From: Bacteroidota bacterium
GTDB lineage: Bacteria > Bacteroidota > Bacteroidia > Chitinophagales > Chitinophagaceae
Direction of reading: 5' to 3'
Assembly: GCA_947461015.1 (NCBI GenBank)
Contig: CANHIR010000085.1
Coordinates: 1 to 8,017, forward strand
DNA: 8,017 bases
In this document: positions 1-6,706 of the stretch, piece by piece
How positions within the stretch are numbered: the stretch's first letter is position 1
How the letters are laid out: each line of letters starts with the position of its first letter
The notes under the pieces: generated by a model
What the model was told of the DNA's origin: nothing
The model's input: only the letters and a program-made list of their open reading frames with translations
Databases searched by the model: none
Made by a program: the position numbers and the translations under genes

Positions 1-2
1 AA

Positions 3-764
3 TGGGAAGCAGCGATTACGCCACAAACTAAAATGATTTATTTAGAAACGCCTACCAATCCAGGATTAGAGGTGATTGATATTCGCATGGTAAGCGCCAT
101 TGCCAAAAAGCACAATATTATTTTAAACGTGGACAATTGTTTTGCCACCCCTATTGGTCAAACACCTATTGATTTAGGTGCCGACTTAGTGGTACACTCT
201 GCAACCAAATGGATTGACGGACAAGGTCGTGTTTTAGGTGGTGCAGTTGTGGGTAGAAAGGATTTGATTCATGAAATTTATTTATTCTGCCGTAGCACTG
301 GACCTTCCTTATCTCCTTTTAACGCTTGGATACTAAGCAAAAGTTTAGAAACTTTGGAAGTGAGAATGGATCGTCATTGCAGCAATGCATTATATATTGC
401 TGAAAAATTAGAGGGTCATGCAAAAATTAATTTTGTTAAATATCCTTTCTTAACATCACACCCACATTTTGAAATTGCTAAAAAGCAAATGACAAATGGT
501 GGTGGAATTGTTTGTTTTGAATTAAAAGGTGGCATTGAATCGGGCAGGACATTTTTAAACAAATTAAAAATGCTTTCTTTAACTGCAAATTTAGGTGACA
601 CCCGAAGTATAGCCTCACACCCAGCTAGCACCACACATGCTAAATTATCGGAGGCCGAAAGACAAGCAGTTAGCATCACGCCAGGGTTAATTCGTATCTC
701 GGTGGGTCTTGAACATAAGGAAGATATTTTAGCTGATATTTTGCAAGCATTGGAGGCTTCCTAA
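3..764 (+). CDS. metZ: O-succinylhomoserine sulfhydrylase-like PLP enzyme (MetZ type), 5'-truncated
   Basis: This is the C-terminal part of a Cys/Met-metabolism PLP-dependent enzyme (fold type I, trans-sulfuration family). The frame is open from the left edge, so the ATG at 33 is internal. It reads W-E-A-A-I-T-P-Q-T-K before that methionine, matching the family's conserved run into the ETPTNP motif. About 253 residues are visible; family members have about 390-400, so roughly 140 N-terminal residues lie outside. VDNCFATP carries the aspartate that contacts the PLP ring nitrogen. HSATKWIDGQGR carries the Schiff-base lysine (codon 207-209). The cysteine in VDNCFATP and the DGQGR after the lysine favour the MetZ branch, which makes homocysteine from O-succinylhomoserine and sulfide, over cystathionine gamma-synthase. 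The C-terminal TANLGDTRSIASHPASTTH and GLIRISVGLEH motifs are intact. It is cytoplasmic and part of methionine synthesis. A strong terminator follows, so it is separate from the next gene. The exact substrate (succinyl or acetyl ester) is inferred. Confidence 0.88.
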   Translation, partial: WEAAITPQTKMIYLETPTNPGLEVIDIRMVSAIAKKHNIILNVDNCFATPIGQTPIDLGADLVVHSATKWIDGQGRVLGGAVVGRKDLIHEIYLFCRSTGPSLSPFNAWILSKSLETLEVRMDRHCSNALYIAEKLEGHAKINFVKYPFLTSHPHFEIAKKQMTNGGGIVCFELKGGIESGRTFLNKLKMLSLTANLGDTRSIASHPASTTHAKLSEAERQAVSITPGLIRISVGLEHKEDILADILQALEAS

Positions 765-799
765 TTCATAAAAAGCATATTATTTTCAATAAAATGTAT

Positions 800-835
800 A
801 AGCCCTATAGCAAATAAATGTTATAGGGCTTTTTT
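800..835 (+). terminator. Rho-independent terminator after metZ-like gene
   Basis: A perfect 10-bp stem pairs AAGCCCTATA (800-809) with TATAGGGCTT (822-831) around a 12-base loop. A run of six T (830-835) closes it. It lies 36 bases after the stop codon of the PLP enzyme and points along the plus strand, so it should end that transcript. Confidence 0.88.
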
Positions 836-861
836 GTGTCCTAAAAACACAATGAGTTGGT

Positions 862-891
862 AAAAATGGGGGTAATTTAGGCCCCATTTTT
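862..891. repeat. Perfect 10-bp inverted repeat upstream of the MFS gene
   Basis: AAAAATGGGG (862-871) and CCCCATTTTT (882-891) are exact reverse complements around the 10-base spacer GTAATTTAGG. The arrangement (A run, GC core, T run) would look like a bidirectional terminator, but a full terminator already sits 31 bases upstream. The repeat ends 48 bases before the permease start. It could be a second terminator, a 5' UTR hairpin or a repressor operator. The sequence alone does not decide between these. Confidence 0.6.
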
Positions 892-939
892 CGGATTTAT
901 TAGTATATTGAATTCGCTAAAACTTAAAACCAAACTATT

Positions 940-2163
940 ATGAAATTAAAAACTGGTGTTCTATTATCAGTAATGATGTTCCTCCAATATTATATCTGGG
1001 GAGCCTGGTATGTAACAATGGGAACCTATATGGGTGAAGTACTAAAGTCTTCGGGAGTTGATGTTGGAGCTGCTTATAGTGCCGGTGCCATAGCCACCAT
1101 TATTTCTCCCTTCTTTGTAGGCATGATTGCAGACAAATTTTTTGCTGCACAAAAAATCATGGGCGTTTTGCATTTAGTTGGAGCTGCTTTATTATTTTAT
1201 GCAACCAAGGTAGATAATCATAGTTTTTATTGGGTAATATTAGTATACTCATTATTATACATGCCTACGATAGCATTGAGTAATAGTGTTGCATTTGCTC
1301 AAATGACCGACCCAGGAAAACAATTTCCATGGATAAGAGTATTTGGAACTTTAGGCTGGATTGTTGCCGGTTTATTAATTGCAAAATTAGGTATTGAAAA
1401 AACTGCAGGAACTTTTCACGTTGCTGCTGGCGTATCTGCTGCTTTAGGATTAATTAGTTTTATCCTTCCAAATACACCTCCAAAAGGTGCTGGCACAAAA
1501 ACTTCTGCTGCAAGTATTTTAGGCAAAGATGCCTTTGTATTACTTAAAGAAAAGTCCTATTTTATATTTTTCTTTGCAGCAATTTTAATATGTATACCAC
1601 TTTCATTTTATTACGGTTTTGCTAACCCATTCTTAAACGAAGTAGGATTAGAGAACGCTGCAGGTAAAATGACTTTAGGACAAATGTCTGAGGCTTTGTT
1701 TATTTTAGCAATTCCATTCATGTTTAATAAAATTGGAGTGAAAAAGATGCTTATTTTAGGCATGGGTGCTTGGGTGTTACGTTATGTGTGTTTTGCATAT
1801 GGCAAAATGGATGTTAGCTGGATGTTGTATGCAGGTATTATTTTACATGGTATTTGCTATGACTTTTTCTTTGTAACTGGTTATATGTACACGGAGAAAA
1901 AAGCTGGTGAATCTATTAAGAATGCAGCGCAAGGATTATTTACATTTGCGACTTATGGAGTAGGCATGTTTATTGGAACTTGGTATAGTGGTTTTGTTGT
2001 TGATAAATATGCAACTCATACAAATACATTTGACGCAAAACATAATGAAATAATCACACATAATTGGACGAATATTTGGCTATACCCAGCTGCGATTGCT
2101 GGTGCCGTATTAATTGCTTTTATTTTCTCCTTTAAAGAAAAGAAAGAAATTAGCGCCGTTTAA
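940..2163 (+). CDS. MFS permease of the nucleoside:H+ symporter family (NupG/XapB-like)
   Basis: A 407-residue inner-membrane transporter, close in length to E. coli NupG (about 418). Hydrophobic segments run through the protein in the pattern of a 12-helix MFS carrier, with the central cytoplasmic stretch around residues 180-205. Family marks are the N-terminal MMFLQYYIWGAWYVTMGTY (residues 12-30), a motif-A-like loop GMIADKFFAAQK (61-72), FPWIRVFGTLGW (129-140) and HGICYDFFFVTGYMYTEK (303-320). The start at 940 is well supported because the first helix begins at once and the leader is A-rich with no better upstream start. NupG itself imports nucleosides with protons. In Bacteroidetes, homologues often lie beside sugar dehydrogenases and isomerases, as here with the Gfo/Idh/MocA gene, so a sugar, polyol or small glycoside is an equally reasonable substrate. 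The family call is firm and the substrate is open. Terminators flank the gene on both sides. Confidence 0.9.
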   Translation: MKLKTGVLLSVMMFLQYYIWGAWYVTMGTYMGEVLKSSGVDVGAAYSAGAIATIISPFFVGMIADKFFAAQKIMGVLHLVGAALLFYATKVDNHSFYWVILVYSLLYMPTIALSNSVAFAQMTDPGKQFPWIRVFGTLGWIVAGLLIAKLGIEKTAGTFHVAAGVSAALGLISFILPNTPPKGAGTKTSAASILGKDAFVLLKEKSYFIFFFAAILICIPLSFYYGFANPFLNEVGLENAAGKMTLGQMSEALFILAIPFMFNKIGVKKMLILGMGAWVLRYVCFAYGKMDVSWMLYAGIILHGICYDFFFVTGYMYTEKKAGESIKNAAQGLFTFATYGVGMFIGTWYSGFVVDKYATHTNTFDAKHNEIITHNWTNIWLYPAAIAGAVLIAFIFSFKEKKEISAV

Positions 2164-2176
2164 TTTTATTTTTCAA

Positions 2177-2206
2177 AAGCCTACCCAGGTGTGTGGGCTT
2201 TTTTTT
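2177..2206 (+). terminator. Rho-independent terminator after the MFS gene
   Basis: AAGCCTAC (2177-2184) pairs with GTGGGCTT (2193-2200), 8 bp with one G-U wobble and an 8-base loop. Eight T in a row (2199-2206) follow directly. It starts 14 bases after the permease stop and ends 38 bases before the next start codon. The oxidoreductase must therefore have its own promoter in that short gap or depend on read-through. Confidence 0.85.
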
Positions 2207-2244
2207 CATTTAATTTTTAATTACAAATTCAAAAATAAATTCAG

Positions 2245-3435
2245 ATGCGTATTGCAATGTTAGGAGCAGGATTCATTGGGCGTTTTTATGCCGATGCACT
2301 GCAAGGTTACAGAAGTAAGGATAAAGTAGTGAGTATTTATGCCCGTCGTGAAGAGTCGGCAGTGAAGTTTGCAGCGGACTATAACTGTGCACACTGGACC
2401 ACCGATATGGAAGCAGCCATTGCCCACCCCGATGTGGATGTGGTTTGTATCGCACTCCCAAATAACATTCATGAAATAGCGGTGATGCTTTGCTGTAAAC
2501 ATAAAAAAGCAGTGATGACCACTAAGCCTTTAGGTCGTAATGGTGAGGAAGCAAAAAGAATGCTTATTGCTGTAGAGGAAGCAGGTATTTTCAATGGCTA
2601 TTTAGAGGATTTAGTGTATACTCCTAAATTTATTAAAGCCAACCAAAGCGTTAAAGAAGGTGCAGTGGGGCGTATTTTATGGGCGAAGTCCCGTGAAACC
2701 CACCCTGGCCCTCATAGTGATTGGTTTTGGGATATTGAACAAGCAGGTGGCGGTTGTATTTTAGACCTAGGATGTCATTGCGTGGAAATTTCACGTAGTT
2801 ATATTGGCAAAGATATTAAGCCTGTAGAAGTAATGTGCTGGGCGGATACACAAGTGAAACCCATTGACGCCGAAGACCATGCCATTGGATTGGTCAAGTA
2901 TGAGAACGGTGCTATTGGTCAATTTGAAGTAAGCTGGACCTTTAGAGGTGGGCTTGACTTAAGAGACGAGGTAATGGGTACCGAAGGAACCATTTGGATT
3001 AATAGTTTTTTACGTACCGGCTTTGAAATGTTCACTACTGGCAAAGGAGGTGACTATATTGCGGAGAAAGCCGAAAGTAATAGTGGATGGTTATTCCCAG
3101 TGGGTGATGAATTAAATGAACTAGGTTATAACCACATGTTCATGGATATGTTCAACTCCATGGAAAAAGGAGAAGCACCTAAAGAAACTTTTTATGATGG
3201 CTATGTGGTAAACTGTATTTTGGATGCAGCCTACCGTTCTGCAAAATCTAAATTATGGGAGCCCGTTAAATTAGATATTTGGAGAGGTAAAGAAGGCTTA
3301 ACTAAAGAAAGTCACTTGGTTGAATACGATGCCGATCATTATTTAGTGAAAGAAGAAATGACACATTATGGTGCTAAAAAATTAATCTTGAAACATAAGA
3401 CAACAGGTAAGATTACAGAGCAAATAATAAATTAA
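2245..3435 (+). CDS. Gfo/Idh/MocA family NAD(P)-dependent oxidoreductase
   Basis: A 396-residue cytoplasmic dehydrogenase with an N-terminal Rossmann domain (about residues 1-120) and a C-terminal alpha/beta substrate domain. GAGFIG at 7-12 gives the G-x-G-x-x-G dinucleotide site. TKP at 93-95 stands in for the family's EKP, and its lysine 94 is the usual catalytic lysine. GGGCILDLGCHCVE at 168-181 matches G-G-G-x-x-x-D-x-G-x-H-x-x-D, with Asp174 and His178 present and Glu181 replacing the last Asp. The HPGPHSDWFWD stretch (153-163) before it marks a subfamily rather than the founding glucose-fructose oxidoreductases. No signal peptide is visible. Such enzymes oxidise or reduce sugars, polyols and their derivatives; which one cannot be read here. 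The last 40 or so residues (after about 355) extend beyond the usual fold. Adjacency to the permease suggests it acts on the imported compound. The start at 2245 opens straight into the first beta strand. Confidence 0.9.
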   Translation: MRIAMLGAGFIGRFYADALQGYRSKDKVVSIYARREESAVKFAADYNCAHWTTDMEAAIAHPDVDVVCIALPNNIHEIAVMLCCKHKKAVMTTKPLGRNGEEAKRMLIAVEEAGIFNGYLEDLVYTPKFIKANQSVKEGAVGRILWAKSRETHPGPHSDWFWDIEQAGGGCILDLGCHCVEISRSYIGKDIKPVEVMCWADTQVKPIDAEDHAIGLVKYENGAIGQFEVSWTFRGGLDLRDEVMGTEGTIWINSFLRTGFEMFTTGKGGDYIAEKAESNSGWLFPVGDELNELGYNHMFMDMFNSMEKGEAPKETFYDGYVVNCILDAAYRSAKSKLWEPVKLDIWRGKEGLTKESHLVEYDADHYLVKEEMTHYGAKKLILKHKTTGKITEQIIN

Positions 3436-3444
3436 ATTTTAGTT

Positions 3445-3481
3445 TTCGATGCCACTATTAAAAAGTGGCATCGAATTTTTT
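3445..3481 (+). terminator. Strong terminator after the oxidoreductase, abutting the regulator gene
   Basis: A perfect 12-bp stem pairs TTCGATGCCACT (3445-3456) with AGTGGCATCGAA (3464-3475) around the loop ATTAAAA. Six T (3476-3481) follow. It begins nine bases after the oxidoreductase stop and ends six bases before the regulator ATG at 3488. The ATG at 3449 lies inside its 5' arm, which argues against that ATG as a real start. As a perfect inverted repeat it could also bind a dimeric protein, but the T tract makes a terminator the simplest reading. Confidence 0.88.
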
Positions 3482-3487
3482 AAAAAT

Positions 3488-4273
3488 ATGGCAATAAAGG
3501 CTACGATACCGCTAAAAAAAAAGACACTACTCGAAAAGGGAGATAAACTATACCACCCTGGTATATCGGTGGATTGTACCATATTTGGTTTTCATGAGAA
3601 TGTACTTAAAGTGCTTTTGCTTAAAGTGAAGCAAGTAAATAAGTGGGCTTTGCCTGGAGGCTTTATTTTTAAAGATGAAACCATTGAAAATGCTGCTTAT
3701 AGAGTACTACAAGAGCGTACCGGTGTACAAAATATATTCTTACAACAATTCAATGCCTTTGGCGAACCCAATCGATCGGATGCATCTATACACCAAAACA
3801 GGTATTTAGAATTTGGCATTAAAATTCCAAAAGACAATTGGCTTTTACAACGTTTTATTACCATTGGATTTTATGCATTAATTGACTTTACAGAAGTAGA
3901 TTTAGAAGACGCCATCATTAATGAAGGGGCAGAATGGATAGACATTAATAAACTAAGCAACCTTATGATGGATCATGAATCCATCGTATTAAAAGCACTA
4001 GAAGCATTAAGAACACAACTCGCCTACCTACCCATTGGTAGAAACCTATTGCCGAAGAAATTTACGATGCCTGAATTACAAAAACTATATGAAACCATTT
4101 TAGGGCAACAATTAGATCGTCGAAATTTTCAGCGCAAAATGATTGGCTTTGGCATTTTAAATAAACTTACGGAAACCAGAAAAGGCGGTGCGCACAAAGC
4201 CCCCTATTTGTACACTTTCAATGATAAAAAATATCAAAAGGCACTAAAAGAGGGCTTATATGGAAGTTGGTAA
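3488..4273 (+). CDS. Nudix-fold / winged-helix transcriptional regulator (NrtR/AraR-like)
   Basis: A 261-residue protein if started at 3488. The same frame has an earlier ATG at 3449, but that lies within a terminator hairpin and adds 13 residues outside the Nudix fold. The Nudix domain covers about residues 25-165: VDCTIFGFHENVLKVLLLKV, then WALPGGFI and the Nudix box at 58-80. Against G-x5-E-x7-R-E-U-x-E-E-x-G-U the box keeps G, E and R but reads R-V-L-Q-E-R, losing two of the metal-binding glutamates, so hydrolysis is unlikely and ligand sensing more so. The C-terminal part (about 187-257), with FTMPELQKLYETILG and RRNFQRKMIGFGILNKL, matches the winged-helix domain of NrtR-type regulators. 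NrtR relatives control NAD metabolism, while Bacteroides AraR relatives control arabinose use. Between sugar-type genes, a sugar-responsive repressor is the likelier role. The ligand is unknown. Confidence 0.87.
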   Translation: MAIKATIPLKKKTLLEKGDKLYHPGISVDCTIFGFHENVLKVLLLKVKQVNKWALPGGFIFKDETIENAAYRVLQERTGVQNIFLQQFNAFGEPNRSDASIHQNRYLEFGIKIPKDNWLLQRFITIGFYALIDFTEVDLEDAIINEGAEWIDINKLSNLMMDHESIVLKALEALRTQLAYLPIGRNLLPKKFTMPELQKLYETILGQQLDRRNFQRKMIGFGILNKLTETRKGGAHKAPYLYTFNDKKYQKALKEGLYGSW

Positions 4274-4305
4274 ATTCGTAGAATTTATTACCAACTTCCA
4301 TTTTT
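4260..4305 (+). terminator. Terminator hairpin containing the regulator's stop codon
   Basis: A perfect 14-bp stem pairs ATGGAAGTTGGTAA (4260-4273) with TTACCAACTTCCAT (4288-4301), followed by T to 4305. The TAA stop of the regulator (4271-4273) and its last four codons form the 5' arm. The loop region can form a smaller inner hairpin, AAATTC (4272-4277) with GAATTT (4281-4286). There is no T run on the opposite side, so it should act on plus-strand transcripts only. Confidence 0.82.
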
Positions 4306-4317
4306 CTCTAATGATTT

Positions 4318-4338
4318 AAAAATATCGAAGATATTTTT
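4318..4338 (-). terminator. Possible AT-rich terminator after the GH3 gene
   Basis: AAAAATATC (4318-4326) and GATATTTTT (4330-4338) form a perfect 9-bp stem with a GAA loop on the plus strand (TTC on the minus strand). It lies 19 bases past the GH3 stop codon and has T-rich 3' arms on both strands, so it may work in both directions between convergent genes. Only one base pair is G-C, so the stem is weak and the call is tentative. Confidence 0.42.
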
Positions 4339-4357
4339 TTGTGGTAGCTAGTAGGAT

Positions 4358-6634
4358 TTACTTACTCCATGTTACTTTTACTGTTTTTACTTCTTTTGAA
4401 TTAGGTCCTACCATAATTTGAAAATCACCTGCTTCCCAGTCAAATTTTAAATTGCCATTATAGAACTTTAACAACTCAGGTGTGATTTCAAAACTTACAT
4501 CTTTACTTTCACCTGGCGCTAATTCAATTTTATCAAACCCTTTTAATTCCTGTACGGGTCTTGTGATACTTCCTACTTCATCTCTAATATATAATTGTAC
4601 TACTTCCTTTCCTGCAACTGCCCCAGTATTTTTAACATTTACGGAAACTTTTAATTTTTGATTTCCTTTTAAAGCATTAGATGAAACTTTAACATCACCA
4701 TATTCAAATTTGGTGTAGCTTAAGCCATAACCAAATGGATACAATGGCTCATTGCTTACATCAATATAATTAGATTGGAACTTAGAGAACCATTTGCCTG
4801 TTAAAGGACGACCCGTATTTTTATGATTATAATAAACCGGTATTTGTCCTACATTTTGAGGGAAGCTCATGCTTAATTTACCTGAAGGATTTACTTTACC
4901 CAACAAAGCATCGGCAATGGCATCACCAGCCTCAGAACCTGCAAACCAAACATCTAAAATAGCTGGTACGTTTTCTTTTTCCCAACTCAATGTAAGTGGA
5001 CGACCATTAAATAAAACCAATGCTACTGGTTTTCCTGTTGCAACCAATGCTTTTAATAAACGCTTTTGCGCTTCAGGAATATCTATATTTGATTTTGAAG
5101 CACTCTCTCCACTACTTTCCGCACCTTCTCCAATGGCAGCAACAATCACATCGGCATTTGCACTCACCGCTAAAGCTTCTTTAATCATTTCATCGGCACT
5201 GCGATTATCACGTGCAATATCTTTACCAAACATCGTTTGGCGATTTTGCATTTCTGCATCGTCCTCTAAATTAGAACCCTTTGCATAAACCACTTTGCCA
5301 TTTGTTCCTACCGCATCCGTTAAGCCTTTTAATAAACTTACCGATTTTGAATTTTCTGCACCCACACTCCAGGTACCCGTCATATTTTCTTTGGCATCTG
5401 CAAGTGGCCCCACCAATGCAATGGTTTTACCTGCAGCTATCGGAAGCACATTATTATTTTTTAACAACACAAAACTCTGTGATGCAATTTTTCTTGCTTC
5501 TGCTCTGTTACTTGCTGTGAACACTTCAGTAGCAGATCTTTGTTCATTGCAATAACGATATGGATCTTCAAATAAACCTAAATCATATTTAGCCAATAAA
5601 ATTCTTTCACATGCTTTATTTATTTGCGCTAAAGTAACCTTCCCTTCTCCCATTGATTTTTTCAATGTATTTAAAAATCCTTCCCCTACCATATCCATGT
5701 CTACCCCTGCATTCAATGCCAATGCGTTTACAGCTTGGAAATCGCCCATGCCATGATTGGTCATTTCTGGAATACCTGTATAATCAGAAACCACAAAGCC
5801 ATTAAATTTCCATTGCTTTCTTAATACATCATCTACCAACCATTTATTACCAGAGGCAGGTACACCGTCTATTTCATTAAAAGAAACCATTACCGATCCT
5901 ACACCTGCATCCACTGCTGCTTTATAAGGAGGGAAATATTCATTGTACATTCTTACCCTACTCATGTCGGTGGTGTTATAATCTCTTCCACCTTCGGCTG
6001 CACCATATAAAGCATAGTGTTTCACACAAGAAATAATAGTATTGGGAGCAGATAAATCATCGCCCTGATAACCATGTACCATGGCTTTCGCAATTGCTGA
6101 ACTTAAAAAAGCATCTTCTCCATTACCTTCCGAAGTTCTTCCCCAACGCGGGTCTCTTGTTAAGTCCACCATGGGTGAAAATGTCCATTGAATACCATCG
6201 GCACTTGCTTCACTTGCTGCAATGCGCGCCGATTTTTCAATCAAAGGCATATCCCAGGTTGCTGACATCCCCAATGGAATGGGGAAAATAGTTTTATACC
6301 CGTGAATTACATCCATCCCAAATAACAAAGGAATATGAAGTCTTGTATTGTTAACGGCGAATTCTTGTAACTCTTTAATTTTTGTTACAGAACGTATATT
6401 AAATACGCCACCTACTTTTCCGTCTTTTACTTTTTGTGCAATGTCAGAACTACTTACCGCACCTGTTACAAAATCGCTGGAAGCTGGCAGGTTTAATTGA
6501 CCTAATTTTTCTTCCAATGTCATTTTAGCAAGCAAGTCATTTACAAACTTCTGCCTTTTTGTATCCTTACTTGTTTGACTAATTGCAACCACGCTCATCA
6601 TTAAGGCTGCCAATAATAAAAGATTCTTTTTCAT
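4358..6634 (-). CDS. bglX: Periplasmic GH3 beta-glucosidase, BglX type
   Basis: A complete 758-residue glycoside hydrolase family 3 enzyme, the usual length for BglX, which removes terminal beta-linked glucose from short oligosaccharides. Residues 1-19 form a signal peptide (MKKN, a leucine-rich core, AIS before Gln20). There is no lipobox cysteine, so a soluble periplasmic protein is expected. The N-terminal TIM barrel (about 30-390) holds GMDVIHG, the DPRWGRTSEGNGED loop, VKHYALYGAAEGGRDYN and the nucleophile Asp284 in FVVSDYTG. The alpha/beta sandwich (about 400-600) has GEGAESSGESASK, whose Glu510 is the likely acid/base by comparison with BglX, then NGRPL and NPSGKLSMSFP. PLYPFGYGLSYT leads into a C-terminal fibronectin-III-like domain (about 655-745). 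It lies 72 bases downstream of the GH30 gene on the same strand, a likely operon. Beta-glucosidase is the best call; beta-xylosidase or mixed exo-activity cannot be excluded. Confidence 0.93.
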   Translation of the reverse strand: MKKNLLLLAALMMSVVAISQTSKDTKRQKFVNDLLAKMTLEEKLGQLNLPASSDFVTGAVSSSDIAQKVKDGKVGGVFNIRSVTKIKELQEFAVNNTRLHIPLLFGMDVIHGYKTIFPIPLGMSATWDMPLIEKSARIAASEASADGIQWTFSPMVDLTRDPRWGRTSEGNGEDAFLSSAIAKAMVHGYQGDDLSAPNTIISCVKHYALYGAAEGGRDYNTTDMSRVRMYNEYFPPYKAAVDAGVGSVMVSFNEIDGVPASGNKWLVDDVLRKQWKFNGFVVSDYTGIPEMTNHGMGDFQAVNALALNAGVDMDMVGEGFLNTLKKSMGEGKVTLAQINKACERILLAKYDLGLFEDPYRYCNEQRSATEVFTASNRAEARKIASQSFVLLKNNNVLPIAAGKTIALVGPLADAKENMTGTWSVGAENSKSVSLLKGLTDAVGTNGKVVYAKGSNLEDDAEMQNRQTMFGKDIARDNRSADEMIKEALAVSANADVIVAAIGEGAESSGESASKSNIDIPEAQKRLLKALVATGKPVALVLFNGRPLTLSWEKENVPAILDVWFAGSEAGDAIADALLGKVNPSGKLSMSFPQNVGQIPVYYNHKNTGRPLTGKWFSKFQSNYIDVSNEPLYPFGYGLSYTKFEYGDVKVSSNALKGNQKLKVSVNVKNTGAVAGKEVVQLYIRDEVGSITRPVQELKGFDKIELAPGESKDVSFEITPELLKFYNGNLKFDWEAGDFQIMVGPNSKEVKTVKVTWSK

Positions 6635-6662
6635 ATTCCCGTTTTTTATATTTTGCTTAGTT

Positions 6663-6670
6663 TAAATATA
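6663..6670 (-). promoter_or_regulatory. Weak candidate -7 element upstream of bglX
   Basis: On the minus strand this reads TATATTTA, seven of eight positions including the free ones against the Bacteroidetes -7 consensus TAnnTTTG, about 28 bases before the GH3 start. No TTTG -33 element lies at the usual spacing upstream. AT-rich gaps produce such matches by chance, so it is listed only as a possible internal promoter in the 72-base gap between the GH30 and GH3 genes. Confidence 0.2.
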
Positions 6671-6706
6671 CGTCTTCATTCAATTTTATTTTAAAGCCAA
6701 TAATTT

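Noticed and set aside
416..679. Minus-strand open frame of 87 codons within the metZ-like gene
   Set aside because: It is antisense to strongly conserved coding sequence and its translation shows no recognisable motif.
892..939. Search for a Bacteroidetes -33/-7 promoter before the permease gene
   Set aside because: Partial -7 matches such as TATATTGA (904-911) lack a TTTG element at the right spacing, so no promoter is annotated.
2225..2243. Direct repeat AAATTCA just before the oxidoreductase start (2225-2231 and 2237-2243)
   Set aside because: Only seven AT-rich bases in an AT-rich leader; chance is the simplest explanation.
2207..2244. Possible promoter before the oxidoreductase (TAATTTTT at 2211-2218)
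   Set aside because: The matching -33 position falls within the preceding terminator and has no TTTG; the match is expected by chance in such AT-rich sequence.
2260..2502. Two minus-strand open frames within the oxidoreductase gene
   Set aside because: They are antisense to the Rossmann domain, with compositions typical of shadow frames.
3449..3487. Upstream ATG giving a 274-residue Nudix regulator
   Set aside because: It lies inside the 5' arm of a perfect terminator hairpin and adds 13 residues before the recognisable domain; 3488 is the better start.
4869..5555. Three plus-strand open frames within the GH3 gene
   Set aside because: They lie antisense to conserved GH3 domains, overlap one another in different frames and show no domain features.
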